DNA from: Arabidopsis thaliana
Taxonomy: Eukaryota; Streptophyta; Magnoliopsida; Brassicales; Brassicaceae
DNA: 64,000 nucleotides
Assembly (NCBI RefSeq): GCF_000001735.4
Contig: NC_003076.8
Location: 496,001-560,000, forward strand
Direction: 5' to 3'
The position numbers and the translations under genes are program-made. How positions within the stretch are numbered: the stretch's first letter is position 1; each line of letters starts with the position of its first letter. Positions 7,444-19,896 of the stretch are shown here, in pieces. The notes below the pieces were generated by a model, which had not been told where the DNA came from, did no database searches, and saw only the letters and a program-made list of their open reading frames with translations.

Positions 7444-10388
7444 ATGGTGGATTCGAAAACCCCTGCGAAAACCAAATTGTTAGATTCGTCTTCGATTTCT
7501 AATGTCAGAGTCGTCCTTAGGGTTCGTCCTTTTCTTCCCCGGGAGATTTCGGACGAGAGTTGTGACGGGAGATCGTGCGTTTCCGTAATCGGCGGCGATG
7601 GAGGAGATACCAGCGAAGTGGCGGTTTACCTCAAAGATCCAGATAGCTGGTAATCGTCTTTTTGGTTTTCCCTTGTTCAATTTTGATTCTTTATTACTAG
7701 AAATTTGAATATGGATTTGGTGATTCGGTGTAATTTGGAGCAGTCGTAACGAAAGCTATCAGCTGGATGCGTTTTACGGGAGAGAGGATGATAATGTGAA
7801 GCATATATTCGATAGAGAAGTAAGCCCTTTGATTCCTGGGATCTTTCATGGTTTCAATGCTACTGTGCTTGCTTATGGAGCCACCGGAAGCGGAAAGACT
7901 TTTACGATGCAGGTCTGTTAAAAGCTATTAACTTTCACAATTTAGAATTTACGGTTAGAATCTTAATTGGATTCTCTTCGGTCTGTGCTTCCTTGTAATG
8001 GTTTCAGCTCTCTTTGCATTTGATTATCAGGGAATCGATGAGCTACCAGGTCTGATGCCATTGACCATGTCCACCATTCTGTCTATGTGCGAGAAGACAA
8101 GGAGTAGGGCTGAGATTTCATATTATGAAGTTTACATGGACAGATGTTGGGATCTTCTAGAAGTTAAAGACAACGAGATTGCTGTTTGGGATGATAAAGA
8201 TGGACAAGTTCATCTTAAGGGACTTTCTAGTGTCCCTGTTAAGTCCATGTCTGAGTTTCAAGAGGCGTATTTGTGTGGCGTTCAGAGGAGGAAAGTTGCA
8301 CACACTGGTTTAAATGATGTCTCTAGTAGAAGCCATGGAGTGCTTGTGATCTCAGTAACCTCACAAGGGCTTGTCACTGGTAAAATCAATCTGATTGATC
8401 TTGCAGGTTGGTTTTTACCATTTTCCAAGCATTTGCTAGAGTAAGAGGAGCATCTACATGTTCTTTTATCTGCAACATTAACAAAAAACTCTATGGCTTG
8501 AGCAGGTAACGAAGACAATAGAAGGACAGGCAATGAAGGGATCCGTTTACAAGAGAGTGCCAAGATTAATCAGTCATTATTTGCATTGTCCAATGTGGTT
8601 TATGCACTGAATAATAACCTCCCTAGAGTGCCATACAGGGAAACCAAATTGACTAGAATACTGCAGGATTCACTTGGTGGAACAAGTAGGGCTCTCATGG
8701 TCGCATGTCTGGTAAGAAGATTAGCTATTGTTGTTAGTTGGGTTCATTGCTTTGATCAGGATATATCCTAAGTGGCTAATGTGATGAATCTATTTGCTTC
8801 TTTTGGTTGTCATAGAATCCTGGAGAATACCAAGAATCTCTTCGCACCGTTAGCCTGGCTGCAAGGTCAAGGCACATCTCAAACAATGTTTCTCTGAATC
8901 CCAAGGTAGAGACCCCCAAGGTTAAGATAGACATGGAAGCAAAACTGCAAGCTTGGCTTGAATCAAAAGGCAAGATGAAGAGCGCGCATAGAATGATGGC
9001 AATACGGTCTCCATTGATGGGTACAAACCAGACTTCAATTTCTCAAAGCTCAGTCAAGAAATTACTCTGTCATAGATCAGCCATTGCAGAAAGTGCTAAG
9101 CTTGCCGGCACAGGACAGAGGTATCCCTTTGAATGGTCTGGTCTAGTTTTTAAGTGTTCTACATCTTAAAACCACTTCCCTCATACTTTACTCATGCACA
9201 GGGACGCATTTGTGACCGCAAGAAACTTATTTGGTGTGGAAACTCTTGCTGCTTCACATTTATGGGTATGCTCTTCTGCATTCATTGTGAATAACATCGA
9301 TATAGCTAGTTTCTCTATGTATATTATATTCTACTCCACATTTGGATTTATACTTTCATACAACATAAGAATCTTTTTAAGTGATGGAGTTCTCTGAACA
9401 TCCAGGAACCTATACGGAATCTGCAGTTAGCTTCTCCAACCAAAGAAGATGAGAGAGACACATCTGGCGAAGAGAATCTATTGGTATCAGAAGCAAGCTT
9501 GAGAGGTTTGCTTTCTTGAGCCACTTATTGATGAAGAATCTGGACATTTCGTTTCTCTCCTTACTTTTGTGTGCGTTTATTCTAGATAACACATTGGATG
9601 TCGAGAAGAAATATACTGAACTGAGTCCTCTTCGAGAAGCTCTATCTCCAATAGACTCCAATGCAAAACCAAATTCAGCACACGGAAGCTCTCCTTTTCT
9701 GAAGCCAATGACCCCAAAAACACCTTTTCTTTCTACAAACCCTGAAATTATGCAGATGGAAGGCACTTGCCAGAAGTTCAATGCATGGAGCAATAATTTA
9801 AAGGTATCAACATTCCCAAAATCATGGTATATTTGACAAGAACACTAGAAATCTGATTCTCTATGCAATTTACTTTCTTATCACAGACCTCTCTCATAAA
9901 AGAGTACATTCACTTCTTGAACACAGCCAACAGGTAATAATAGCCTCCAGTTTCATCTGCCTACCTTTGATTCTTCATTACCCTTAGGATCACACAAGAA
10001 CTAACTTCATTCATATATTAATTTATGAACACACAGAGAGGAGCTAAGGGAATTAAAGGTAACCTTACTTCCATAGTCTCTATTGATTTCACTGCATGTA
10101 GCTCTGTTTCATTTTTTTGTTTTCAGGGAATTGGGCAGAAGATGGCTGAGTACATCATTGAACTCAGAGAAACAAGCCCTTTAAAATCGGTAACACACTC
10201 AATATCTCTCCCCAAATTTGAGCGTTTAGTGCTAAACTATCTGTCATCTACTAACCAAATGTATGGATTCTCAACAGCTTACCGACTTAGAAAAGATCGG
10301 TTTCACCTCAAGACAGGTACATAACCTATTCAAAAAAGCCACTGAAGGAGTCCTCGAGAAGCCAGTTTCTGCTTCAACAACACCTTAG
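7444..10388 (+). CDS. Kinesin-10-type motor protein with C-terminal helix-hairpin-helix
   Basis: Twelve exons by GT-AG borders that keep frame: 7444-7649, 7744-7912, 8031-8406, 8506-8711, 8816-9120, 9202-9265, 9406-9505, 9586-9803, 9887-9933, 10037-10058, 10127-10189 and 10278-10388, giving 628 residues (likely At5g02370). The motor domain is N-terminal: [12 protein letters not shown]-loop [10 protein letters not shown] (114-123), switch I SSRSH (223-227), switch II DLAGNE (248-253), then [18 protein letters not shown]. The C-terminus (about 545-615) has [12 protein letters not shown] and TDLEKIGFT, a helix-hairpin-helix DNA-binding pair as in KIF22/Kid chromokinesins. The expected role is ATP-driven microtubule movement with chromosome binding in mitosis or meiosis. 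The start ATG directly precedes the motor. A relic of this 5' end lies at 3360-3745. Confidence 0.93.
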
Positions 10389-10754
10389 TTGTTGTCTCTA
10401 GCAAACAACAACACTTGTGTATTATATCAGTTCTATCTCGTGTAATTTCATTATTGTCTGTTCTTGTATGTTTAAGCTTTATAACCAGAGAGACAATGGG
10501 CTTGAATCTTAATTGTGTAGTGAGCAAGAAAGAAGCAAACTTTAATACAAACCCATAATAGTCTTAGGATTAATAAAGTCACAAAGATAAAACTTTGCAG
10601 AGATATCTTAATGACCAAACCATAAAAACACACACAGAAGAAGAGAAAGACCAACGTCGCCGGCAAAACTACCGGAAAAATCAGCCAATTATTACATATA
10701 AGCAAACCTAACATAACATTAGGGTTATTACAGACTTAGGGTTTATGAAGTTCT
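10389..10754. other. Convergent 3' region of kinesin and MT2B genes
   Basis: The region is 366 bases holding the 3' untranslated ends of the plus-strand kinesin and minus-strand metallothionein genes. Polyadenylation-like AATAAA-rich stretches occur (for example TTAATAAAG near 10570). No other gene seen. Confidence 0.6.
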
Positions 10755-11164
10755 TCATTTGCAGGTACAAGGGTTGCACTTGCAGTCAGATCCGCATTTG
10801 CAAGCATCATTCTCGGCAACGAAAGTCTCGCCGGAAGCCTCGTACTGAGAGTTCATCGCCGGAGCAACACCGAGGACAAGAGTCTCGGTGGCGGTGTTCT
10901 CCAAGTCAGGGTACCTTTTGCAACTGTACAAAGCCCCAAAAAAAATAAAGATCATGGGTTAAAAATGATGAATAATTAAAACCAGAAAGATTTGATTAAA
11001 ATTGTATTATAATCTCATCGAGAAATTAGGGTTTTTGATTCAGAAAATCACAAGAAACACCAGAAGAATCAGAATTATGAGAGATCGAGAAACGCGTACC
11101 CTCCGCAACCATTGCCGCACTTGCAGGCAGATCCACAACCACAGCTTCCACCACAGCAAGACAT
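10755..11164 (-). CDS. MT2B: Type 2 metallothionein
   Basis: Two exons on minus, 11100-11164 and 10755-10923, separated by a 176-base GT-AG intron, give 77 residues. The N-terminal domain is [20 protein letters not shown] and the C-terminal one [15 protein letters not shown], with a Cys-free spacer between. This is the type 2 plant metallothionein layout, binding Cu(I), Zn or Cd through Cys thiolates in the cytosol. The intron falls after the first Cys domain, at GG/T before CKRYPD. Length and sequence fit MT2B (At5g02380). Upstream are a TATA box and a G-box. Confidence 0.97.
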
Positions 11165-11270
11165 GTTTTTTCTAGAAAATTGGAAGAGATCTGAGAAGAT
11201 TTATGAAGATGATCTTAATTTGCCTTAAACGATAATCAGTGAATGAAACTTACATATTCAGGAGCTTTGA

Positions 11271-11312
11271 TATTTATAGGCAAAATTAGAATTTGTAGAC
11301 CGTCCACGTGTC
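11271..11312 (-). promoter_or_regulatory. MT2B core promoter: TATA box and G-box
   Basis: On the minus strand TATAAATA (11271-11278) lies about 107 bases upstream of the MT2B start codon. A CACGTG G-box/ABRE-like site (GACACGTGGAC on minus, 11302-11312) lies about 30 bases further upstream. This placement suits abscisic-acid or bZIP/bHLH regulation; function is inferred. Confidence 0.6.
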
Positions 11313-12429
11313 AACGATCTTTGTCCACTCTTATCACCTAAATAATCGTTCCTCAAGTAAATAATTTTAGTTTACAGCCCTTTTCCAATAAACAGAAAAA
11401 TAAAATATTGAGGATTAGAGTTGGAAACAAAAGCTTTTTACATGTATAAAGATTTACAAGAAAAAAAGAAGTAACAAAATCATAGACTTTACTTCTTTAT
11501 AACTAGGAGAGCAAAGTAACAATTAATACAAATAAAAGTGTAAAGTATATTTCCATTTGACAATTTAAACATAAATTTTTTTTCAATATTTTCTATGTTC
11601 TAACATGTTAACATGTTAGCGAATAAAGCTTATCGAAAGGAAAAATCGTTAAATTCACTTTTTCAGTTTCGTAATTTTCAGTATATGACACATAATTTTG
11701 CTTATGTAATAAGTTGGTTTCCGAAGTTTTGTATTAGCTTCGTAGTTGTCATTGTAATACCAATTGTCTAATAAAAAATTTTAGAAGGAAAAAAAAAAAT
11801 TCCTTTGTTCATTAATCCTCGCGAAAATTTTCATATTTTTCATTAGTTATCTCTTTGATTTACATATATTGAGATTAGTTTAGACTTTAGCTATCACTTC
11901 TTTGTTTTATTGTCCTACAGGTTTTCCCTTTAGATATGTCTTTGGTTTCCAATTTGAAAAAGGTATTCAACAAAACAAGATGTTGGCAAAGTAAAGTAGT
12001 GTTCCAAAGTTTGGCTTCCATGACTTTTTGTCAAAAGGTGAAGTGAGAGTACACAAAAAAGATGATTCAACTTGTTGAGATGGGCTCTCAAAAGAATAGT
12101 GGGCCCATTATTGACCTTGTCCGTTCTATGTGGGTATTTGAATCGAATCTCTCCTCTTTTTTCGATACATTTCCAAAAATTCGATCTATGTAAAAAGTAA
12201 TGTTAAAAATATGAGAACCATCCATATGGGAATCATCATGGAGTGTCGATAAGTCTAATTCTATAAAAAAGTAAAAGAGTATCTATATGAAAAAAGGAAA
12301 GGATCTCGTGATTTGATTTGTGTAGTTTCGAGGTTTACACGTTCACAAGAATTGAAATGAACAGTTGCGTAGTTAATATTATCACGATTACATTTTAAGA
12401 CACAAATCTCAAAATCGCATAAAAAGTAT
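11313..12429. other. Intergenic spacer
   Basis: AT-rich spacer between the MT2B promoter and the tRNA-Lys gene. No open frame, RNA gene or recognisable element was found. Confidence 0.5.
12421..12425 (-). terminator. Pol III oligo-T terminator of tRNA-Lys
   Basis: A run of five T on the minus strand begins four bases after the tRNA discriminator base, the normal Pol III stop signal. Confidence 0.7.
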
Positions 12430-12502
12430 CGCCCACCGTGGGGCTCGAACCCACGACCACAAGGTTAAGAGCCTTGCGCTCTACCAACTGAGCTAGACGG
12501 GC
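12430..12502 (-). tRNA. tRNA-Lys (CTT anticodon)
   Basis: The minus strand folds as a cloverleaf: acceptor GCCCGTC pairs with GGTGGGC (one G-U), D-arm AGCTCAGTTGGTAGAGC, anticodon loop CTCTTAA with CTT, T-arm GGTTCGAGCC. There is no intron. Oligo-T (minus, 12421-12425) just downstream is the Pol III terminator. Confidence 0.96.
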
Positions 12503-12763
12503 TTTTGTTAAAATCTTGTAGCACAATGTTATTATACCATAGTATACCATATTATATAAACTATGAATGTATCAATCACCTGAAAATATTTTTGTATATT
12601 CCAAAAATTTATCCTCTACAATTTCTTTTAAACAAAGTTTTATCATAAACAACAACAAAAACTCATACAAACACCATATTTTCTCTTTTATGTACCTTAA
12701 ACTCCAAGCAAAGCAACAAAGTAGAAGAAAAATGAAGAAATGATTCGAGTTCTTGAATGCCTA

Positions 12764-15710
12764 TTAACATGATATAAGCAATTCTTCCAGAAGCTCCTCG
12801 AAGATCAAATCCTCAACTTCAATCCCAACACATTCACTCTCGAACTGCAAATCCATCCATCCATCGTCTCTCGACAAATCCCTACTCATAACCTTATCAA
12901 ACGATTGTTGTTCGTCGTATGGCTTGTAACGCAAGTAACAGCTTATTCTAACCCAAACCTCTTTCAAAACACTATACCCCACCGGCATTGGATGGATCTT
13001 ACATAGGGATGATAACGGTTTAGGATAATAATGGTAAGACCTTTCGTAGATTTCGATTAGTACCTCGTTGATTAGATCGAAAAGAAGCAAGTGGTTGCAG
13101 TTACCGCCTTCTTCTTCATTTCTTGAACATTCTGGATCTTGGAACATACATCCTGTTGTTGTCGTTGTCACTTCTTCGTAGACTAATGGATCCAGTGGCT
13201 GGTAATCTAATTGCCACATTGAGAGAGATTCTGGTGCATTGAAACCGGAGATCTCGAGAATGTCTCTTACATAGTTGAATTTCACTTTATCTTGTGCATC
13301 TATGTTGAGGACTTCTTCATCTAATTGTTTGCTTGTTGAGACAGTCTCTGTATCTAAATCTGAGCAACAAAAAAAAAATAACTTTCTCAATTTGATGGAA
13401 AACTTTGATATGGAGAAATGATTGAATGTTAAAGATATATACATACCTCGAGAGATATCAAATACAGAAGCATTTTCGTCAATATCAACTGTAGAAACGT
13501 TATTAGGACTTTCTTCTGATGATTCTTTTAACGATCTTGTTTCATGTTCAACGTCAAGCGTAGAGATCTCTCTGTCTTGTTCTGTTTCTGCATCAACGGG
13601 TGAATCCTCAGAAGCATCCATTGTTTGGTCAAGTGTTTCATGTTCTGAAGACTGAGAGTGATCTTCTGAGATCTCTGAAATGTTGTCCAAGCCATCTTGT
13701 TCTTCCTCTATTGATTGGACAGTAAGGTCATCAATCTTCAAAGCATGAAATTTCATTTGAGGTAACGAAAGAATCCTCCCCAAGAATTTAGGAGCTCTCT
13801 TAGAAGGCAACGCTGATTCCTCTAACTCCATCTTTGATTTCTCTGAATTACTACTGTTCTTCGCTTCTCTTTGGAAGCTACACTCATAGAGCTGAAGATA
13901 TCTATCCAGCGAACCACACAGCGACGAAGCTCTTGTTATTTGCTTCAGTTTTGTACCTTCTGCTTTGTTGTTGTTCTTAGCTGCAGAGTTTCCTTTCAAG
14001 TGTTCGAAAATATCGTCTCTCAAATCTTTCGAAAAACCGTACTTCCGAGGTACTTTGTCCAACACAGCATCCATAGTGATACGGTGTTTCTCGTTCTTGT
14101 TCTCATTAATCACATGCTTTATCTTCTGTCTTAGATCCTTGAAACGTTTGATCACAACTTGGTTCTTTCCTCGCTTCCTTGCATAACCAGAACCAGATGA
14201 ATCTTCATCACCCAATTTCAACACTGTTTCATTCATCTTCTGAATCCCATCAGCTCTGTGCTCTGCAGCTATGGAAGGAGGAGACATCGGTATTTTATCG
14301 ACATCTCCCACCGGGTCAAACGCTTTATTATGATCCTCTCTATTGATACCATGAGTAGGAAAGGATCCAGCTTTAGTCATAGTTTTGGAGCTAAAAGATT
14401 GTTGGCTCTGGAAATGCCGGGCTAGAGGAGAACCCGGATCCTGCAATACCTTTAACAAGAAGTTTCTATTCATGTGTATCAAGTTAAGAGCATCAAGACA
14501 TGCTTTTGACCTTCTAGGTGATGTATCATCATCATTTTCTGAGAAGCCCTTGGTGTGTCTCATCTTTGGGTCAAACCAAGCTTCCTCATCATCACTCTTC
14601 TCTTTTTTCTTAAACTCTTTTTCATCAAAATCTGATTTGCTTCCATCAGTGTTATCATCAACTTGAATGTTGTTATCTACTCTAAACTCTTCACTGTCAC
14701 TGTTGCTTGATTCCTCAGACATGAGATAAAGCGGGTTCAACGAACCAACCGCGGGTGAAATGCCAACCTTCTTGTTAAAGACACGGTTACGTTCATCACC
14801 ATTTGAGGAATTCTTATCTGAAGATCCAACCTCACTCAATGAATCCTTCTCTTTTGAGTTTGACTGGACAGGATAAGTACAGCTACGGTGGTGACGGCCT
14901 TTCTTCTTAGACTTGTCCTCTATTACAAGTGCCTTGATCAAAGCTTTCACAGACCTTTTGATTTCAGAATGTGTTTTTCTTGACCTCTCTTCTGAATTAA
15001 GTTTCTTGGACTTCTCCTCTGGATTATGCTTCTTTTTTGTTTTCTCTCCTGAGTTGGAAGACTCTTTGGACTTTACTGCAGAACTAGGCTTCTTTGGTCT
15101 TTGCACAGATTCCTAAAGCAATGAGTCCCATTGGTGAGAGAGTTAATAAGAATATACCATACCGCTGTAAGATAATAAGTTTGCATCAACTTACTACATC
15201 TGTTTTATCTTCCAGCTTGATCTTGGGTACTGGAATACCATCTGGTGATGATGGTATAGTGTTGTTTACTTCGTTTTTTGTTCCTTAAAGCAGAAAATAG
15301 AAAATGTTACAAAAGATAAACAATTATGGTCATGAGCTTCCTTTATTAATATAGGAGCTGAGAACATTAAACAGAACCAGGGTATAAACTTATCTATTAC
15401 TAAACTTGGCTTCAAGCACATATATCCAACCAAACCAAAACATTTGAGATTATGAAGTGTGCTATCTTTTGAAGTACTAAAACGGAACGAGGACATGGCA
15501 AAAACACCAAACTAAGGTACGAGAGAGCAGAAGAATCAACAAAACTGTCTTACCAGGAGCGGTTCTTCTACAAACGGGTCTTTTGTGAGGAAGTCGTTTC
15601 TTGATGTAACGCCAATGGTTGTGTTTAAGAATGTCAAATAGACCCCACATGAATCCAGGGTGGTTTTGGATTGGGGAGCAAGTAACTTTGTGACGCAAGT
15701 TCTTCCCCAT
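12764..15710 (-). CDS. DAU1: DAU1/TRM32-like protein with DUF4378 C-terminus
   Basis: Four exons on minus: 15554-15710, 15195-15283, 13447-15112 and 12764-13359, all GT-AG and in frame, giving 835 residues (fits At5g02390). The start is MGKNLRHKVTCSPIQNHPGF. A long Lys/Ser/Glu-rich, probably disordered region follows. Conserved islands are FKDLRQKIKHVINENK and a C-terminal DUF4378 block (FNYVRDILEISGF to VEDLIFEELLEELL). The TON1-recruiting-motif/LONGIFOLIA-like family recruits microtubule-organising factors. From memory, DAU1 is activated by DUO1 in the male germline. Reading through the third intron adds a Phe-rich stretch in frame, which is why splicing is preferred: the 87-base intron has clean borders. 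The neighbours give no functional link. Confidence 0.9.
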
Positions 15711-17560
15711 TGGTTACTTGTGGTAAAAAAAAAAAAACTCACTCAAGCTATAACTTTATCAAACCTGAAAAACAAAACATAAGCCATAAAACACATCAAT
15801 CTCCAGCAAAATTTATAACGAAAACAGAATAAGAATTTTGCAGAAGCAGAACATTTTAATGGTCAGAGAATTGAACTTTGGATCAATCTTTTACATTACC
15901 CAGATTGTGAAGGTTGAAGAGCATGAAACCGTTCACATATATCTAAATTTCAAATAATGAAGACACTAAGTAATAACATAAAACGTACTTATACGCATTC
16001 TACAACGTACAAGGTCATCAATGGTGATCCCAAATCCAAAACGGTAATCGTGATTTTGGCAATTTACCCAATCATATATACACGAAATGGACACAATTTG
16101 GAAACGGAATTAATGTGGTTACCTTTGTGGGAAAGGTGAAATGTTTATGGATTTGTGTGGAACATCGTCTTCTCGGTTGCCATATCCATGGCGAAAGAAA
16201 GAAAGAGAGAAGACAGAGCGGAACCATGCGTGCGTGCGTAACATGAACTTTCAGAAATTTGCCGTTTTCACGAATTTTGGATTTATTTATCTTGTTTTGT
16301 ATATTAAAATGAATAAATGGGCCTTATAACAACATGGGCTAACTATAATAATCTTGATTTTTCATGGGTTCCTTAATGGGCTGACGATTGACCAATTGGC
16401 CCAGCTCAGGACAATTTTTAGCCCCTTTTTCAATATCTGGCACAATAATATTAACCTCCCTTTTCTTTTTAAAATGTGAAACTGGTAGTGCGTATATATC
16501 AATTCTTCAATAACCTCCCTGTAGAACCAAATAAAAATTAACAAATATAGAAAAAGTTTTTAGTTTTTATTTTGTGTAATTGTAAATTTGCTCTGATTAT
16601 CTGTCTAAAGAAAATATATCGTTTTACGACATTTGTGATTTATTCGCGACTAAATGTCACATGCAAATTTTATTGGGTGTATTGAATATTTGAAGTTTAT
16701 AGAGTTAATGTGGTAGTCTTGTAAAATTCGTTCTTTTTTACTCTCCACGTAATGATAAAACCATAACGTAATTTCTATTTTCATTTCCAAGATGGTACTA
16801 TATTTTTATACTATTTGTATTTGGCTATTTGCTTTCAACCCATTATCAAGTCATTTGACTTTTTGCCATTAATACTTAAATTACTTTCTTTTCTGATCTC
16901 TTACAAAACCACCACACTCTTCCTCAAAAGTCAACTCCTTCGTATAAAAAACATCTGTTTTTTAATAGACCAAAAACATTATATATGTTAGTATAATTTT
17001 GTTTTTATTTCTTCGATATTGCACGTTGGTTTAGTCAAACCGAATCGGATAGCGCATTCCCGAATCAGAATGTTAACAGGATTTGAATTTTCTTGGGTTA
17101 GAAATTAAAAAATTGTGCCAACTTCAGCCCACAAAAAAAAAACAACAATAAGATCAATTATAACTAAAATCTCTTAATTTGGACAATTTTTTTTAAGAAA
17201 AAGACGTATATCAATAAATATATAAATAATCTGAACTTAAATCAAACTAATCTTTAGGTTCGTAATAATTAATAGAAAAGATTTTGGCCAAAAGTATTTT
17301 GTAGTATAATTTTACTAATTCCACTAACAATTAGAATAAACCAATCCCTAAAGAATAAAACTTCACAAAGTCAACTCTTCACTTTCTCTCTCCCACCTAT
17401 GTGACTCTGTCTCTTCTTCTTCATTTGGTTCCAACTTCCAACATATATTCAACCAAACTCAATTCTCAAGCATCTCCTTTTCATGAACAACGCCGATTCA
17501 AGTGGCTAGAGAAAAACGACATCGTTTTAAAGATTCTAATCTCTCACTTCTCTTAAACAA
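15711..17560. other. Divergent intergenic region between DAU1 and PLL2
   Basis: It contains the upstream regions of both genes. Near 17512-17530 is AAAACGACATCGTTTTA, a near-palindromic ACGACxTCGTT motif like that at 63289. Just before PLL2 there is a short upstream ATG (17483, eight codons). No other gene is supported. Confidence 0.5.
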
Positions 17561-19896
17561 ATGGGAAATGGAGTCACCACTTTGACCGGTTGCTGTACAG
17601 GAACTCTCGCCGGAGAAATTTCCCGGCGTTACGACGTATCTCTCGTTCACGATGGACTTGGCCACTCTTTCTGCTATATTCGACCAGATCTCCCCGGAGT
17701 AGTATTACCTTCGCCGGAGTCTCCTCTCCGATCAGATCATATCCAAGAAACCACTTTCCGTTCAATCTCCGGCGCATCGGTCAGCGCAAATCCTTCAACG
17801 GCGCTCTCCGGAGCTCTGTCATCGGATTCTGATTGTCCGTACAGCTCCGCAGTCTCCGCCTCCGCATTCGAGAGCTCCGGTAATTTTGCCTCTTTACCAC
17901 TCCAGCCTGTGCCGCGTGGCTCCACGTGGCAATCAGGTCCAATTGTTAACGAGTCGGGTCTCGGGTCAGCTCCGTTTGAGCGACGATTTTTATCGGGTCC
18001 GATTGAAAGCGGGTTGTATTCGGGTCCGATTGAATCAACGAAGAAGACGGAGAAAGAGAAACCGAAGAAGATCAGAAAAAAACCTAAATCGAAGAAGAAT
18101 TTTCTCACATTCAAAACACTATTCGCGAATCTAATCTCTAACAACAATAAACCTCGCTTGAAGAAGAGTGTGATCGAGCCGATCAACGGCTCTGATTCAT
18201 CAGATTCTGGTCGTCTTCATCATGAACCTGTGATTACTTCCTCACGAAGCAACGAGAACCCTAAATCTGATCTTGAAGAAGAAGATGAAAAACAGAGCAT
18301 GAACTCTGTTTTAGATGTTCAATGGGCTCAGGGGAAAGCAGGGGAGGATCGTGTACACGTGGTTGTATCTGAAGACAACGGATGGGTCTTTGTCGGAATC
18401 TATGACGGATTCAGTGGTCCAGATGCGCCGGATTATCTCCTCAACAATCTTTACACCGCCGTGCAAAAGGAGCTCAATGGGTTACTTTGGAACGACGAAA
18501 AGCTTAGATCTTTAGGAGAAAACGGCATGACCAAAACCGGAAAATGTTCTGATGAGGAAGATCCCGAGTCAGGAAAAGAGAATTGTCCCGTGATAAACAA
18601 TGATGATGCAGTTGCTTCCGGTGCAAGAAACCAAGCGAAGAGTTTGAAATGGAGATGTGAATGGGAGAAGAAGTCAAATAACAAGACCAAATCTGATAAC
18701 AGGTGTGATCAGAAAGGATCAAATTCGACGACAACAAACCATAAAGATGTTCTTAAAGCTCTTTTACAAGCTTTGAGGAAAACCGAAGACGCGTATTTAG
18801 AGCTAGCTGATCAAATGGTTAAAGAGAATCCAGAGTTAGCATTGATGGGGTCTTGTGTTCTCGTGACATTGATGAAAGGAGAAGACGTTTACGTGATGAA
18901 TGTCGGGGATAGCCGAGCGGTTTTAGGCCGGAAACCTAATTTAGCAACCGGGAGAAAGAGGCAAAAAGAGTTGGAGAGAATAAGAGAAGATAGTTCATTA
19001 GAAGATAAAGAAATTTTGATGAATGGAGCAATGCGTAATACTTTGGTTCCTCTACAACTTAACATGGAACATAGCACAAGAATTGAAGAGGTAATTAATT
19101 AGTAAACAGATAAGTAGAGTTTTTGTTGTAATTAGAGTGATATATAAATTGATATAGGTTTTGTTTTATGAGGATAGGAAGTGAGAAGAATCAAGAAGGA
19201 ACATCCTGACGATGATTGTGCCGTAGAGAATGATAGAGTTAAAGGTTATCTTAAGGTCACTCGTGCATTTGGAGCTGGCTTTCTCAAACAGGTAATAACA
19301 TCACTCAAGATCTACACGTTAGATTATGTATAAATTTTTTTGTATTATGGGGTTTGTAATATGAACCAAACCTTAGACTAATGTTATTGTATTTAATGTT
19401 GAGTTTTTTTTTGCCGCAGCCTAAATGGAACGATGCCCTTTTAGAGATGTTCAGGATCGATTATATCGGGACATCACCATATATTACATGTTCACCATCA
19501 TTATGTCATCACAAGCTAACGTCACGTGACAAATTCCTAATCCTATCTTCTGATGGATTGTATGAATATTTCTCTAACCAAGAAGCCATTTTCGAGGTTG
19601 AATCTTTCATCTCTGCTTTCCCTGAAGGCGATCCAGCTCAACACTTAATCCAAGAAGTCCTCCTTCGTGCTGCCAACAAGTTTGGTAAGAACATAAAATA
19701 GTGTGTGTTTTTATAAAAGAAACGCCAAATATCTGAATATTGTTGAAATCTGATCTTTGTTTGTTTTTGTTTCATTTTAGGTATGGATTTTCATGAATTG
19801 TTGGAGATACCGCAAGGAGATCGTAGGAGGTATCACGATGATGTCTCTGTGATAGTGATCTCTCTTGAAGGAAGAATATGGAGATCATCAATGTGA
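17561..19896 (+). CDS. PLL2: POLTERGEIST-like protein phosphatase 2C
   Basis: Four exons, 17561-19090, 19178-19291, 19420-19684 and 19781-19896, give 674 residues (fits At5g02400, PLL2). The N-terminus [12 protein letters not shown] has Gly2 for myristoylation and Cys for acylation, as in POL and PLL1, which act at the plasma membrane. Residues about 40-245 are Ser/Pro-rich. The catalytic domain runs from about 250: [34 protein letters not shown] (metal-binding D282), [29 protein letters not shown] (D593) and YHDDVSVIV (D657). A basic insert splits the domain, as usual in this subfamily. It should dephosphorylate Ser/Thr in receptor-kinase signalling in meristem or leaf development. Catalytic residues look intact. 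Confidence 0.95.

Noticed and set aside
7998-8030. ATG at 7998 as an alternative kinesin start
   Set aside because: It falls in intron 2. The motor P-loop is encoded upstream, and GT-AG splicing from 7912 to 8031 keeps the family sequence.
13360-13446. Continuous reading of DAU1 through 13360-13446
   Set aside because: The segment has clean splice borders and an atypical Phe/Ser-rich translation, and removing it keeps frame.
17737-18186. 149-codon minus frame within PLL2 exon 1
   Set aside because: It is antisense to a strongly supported phosphatase exon and has no domain or promoter.
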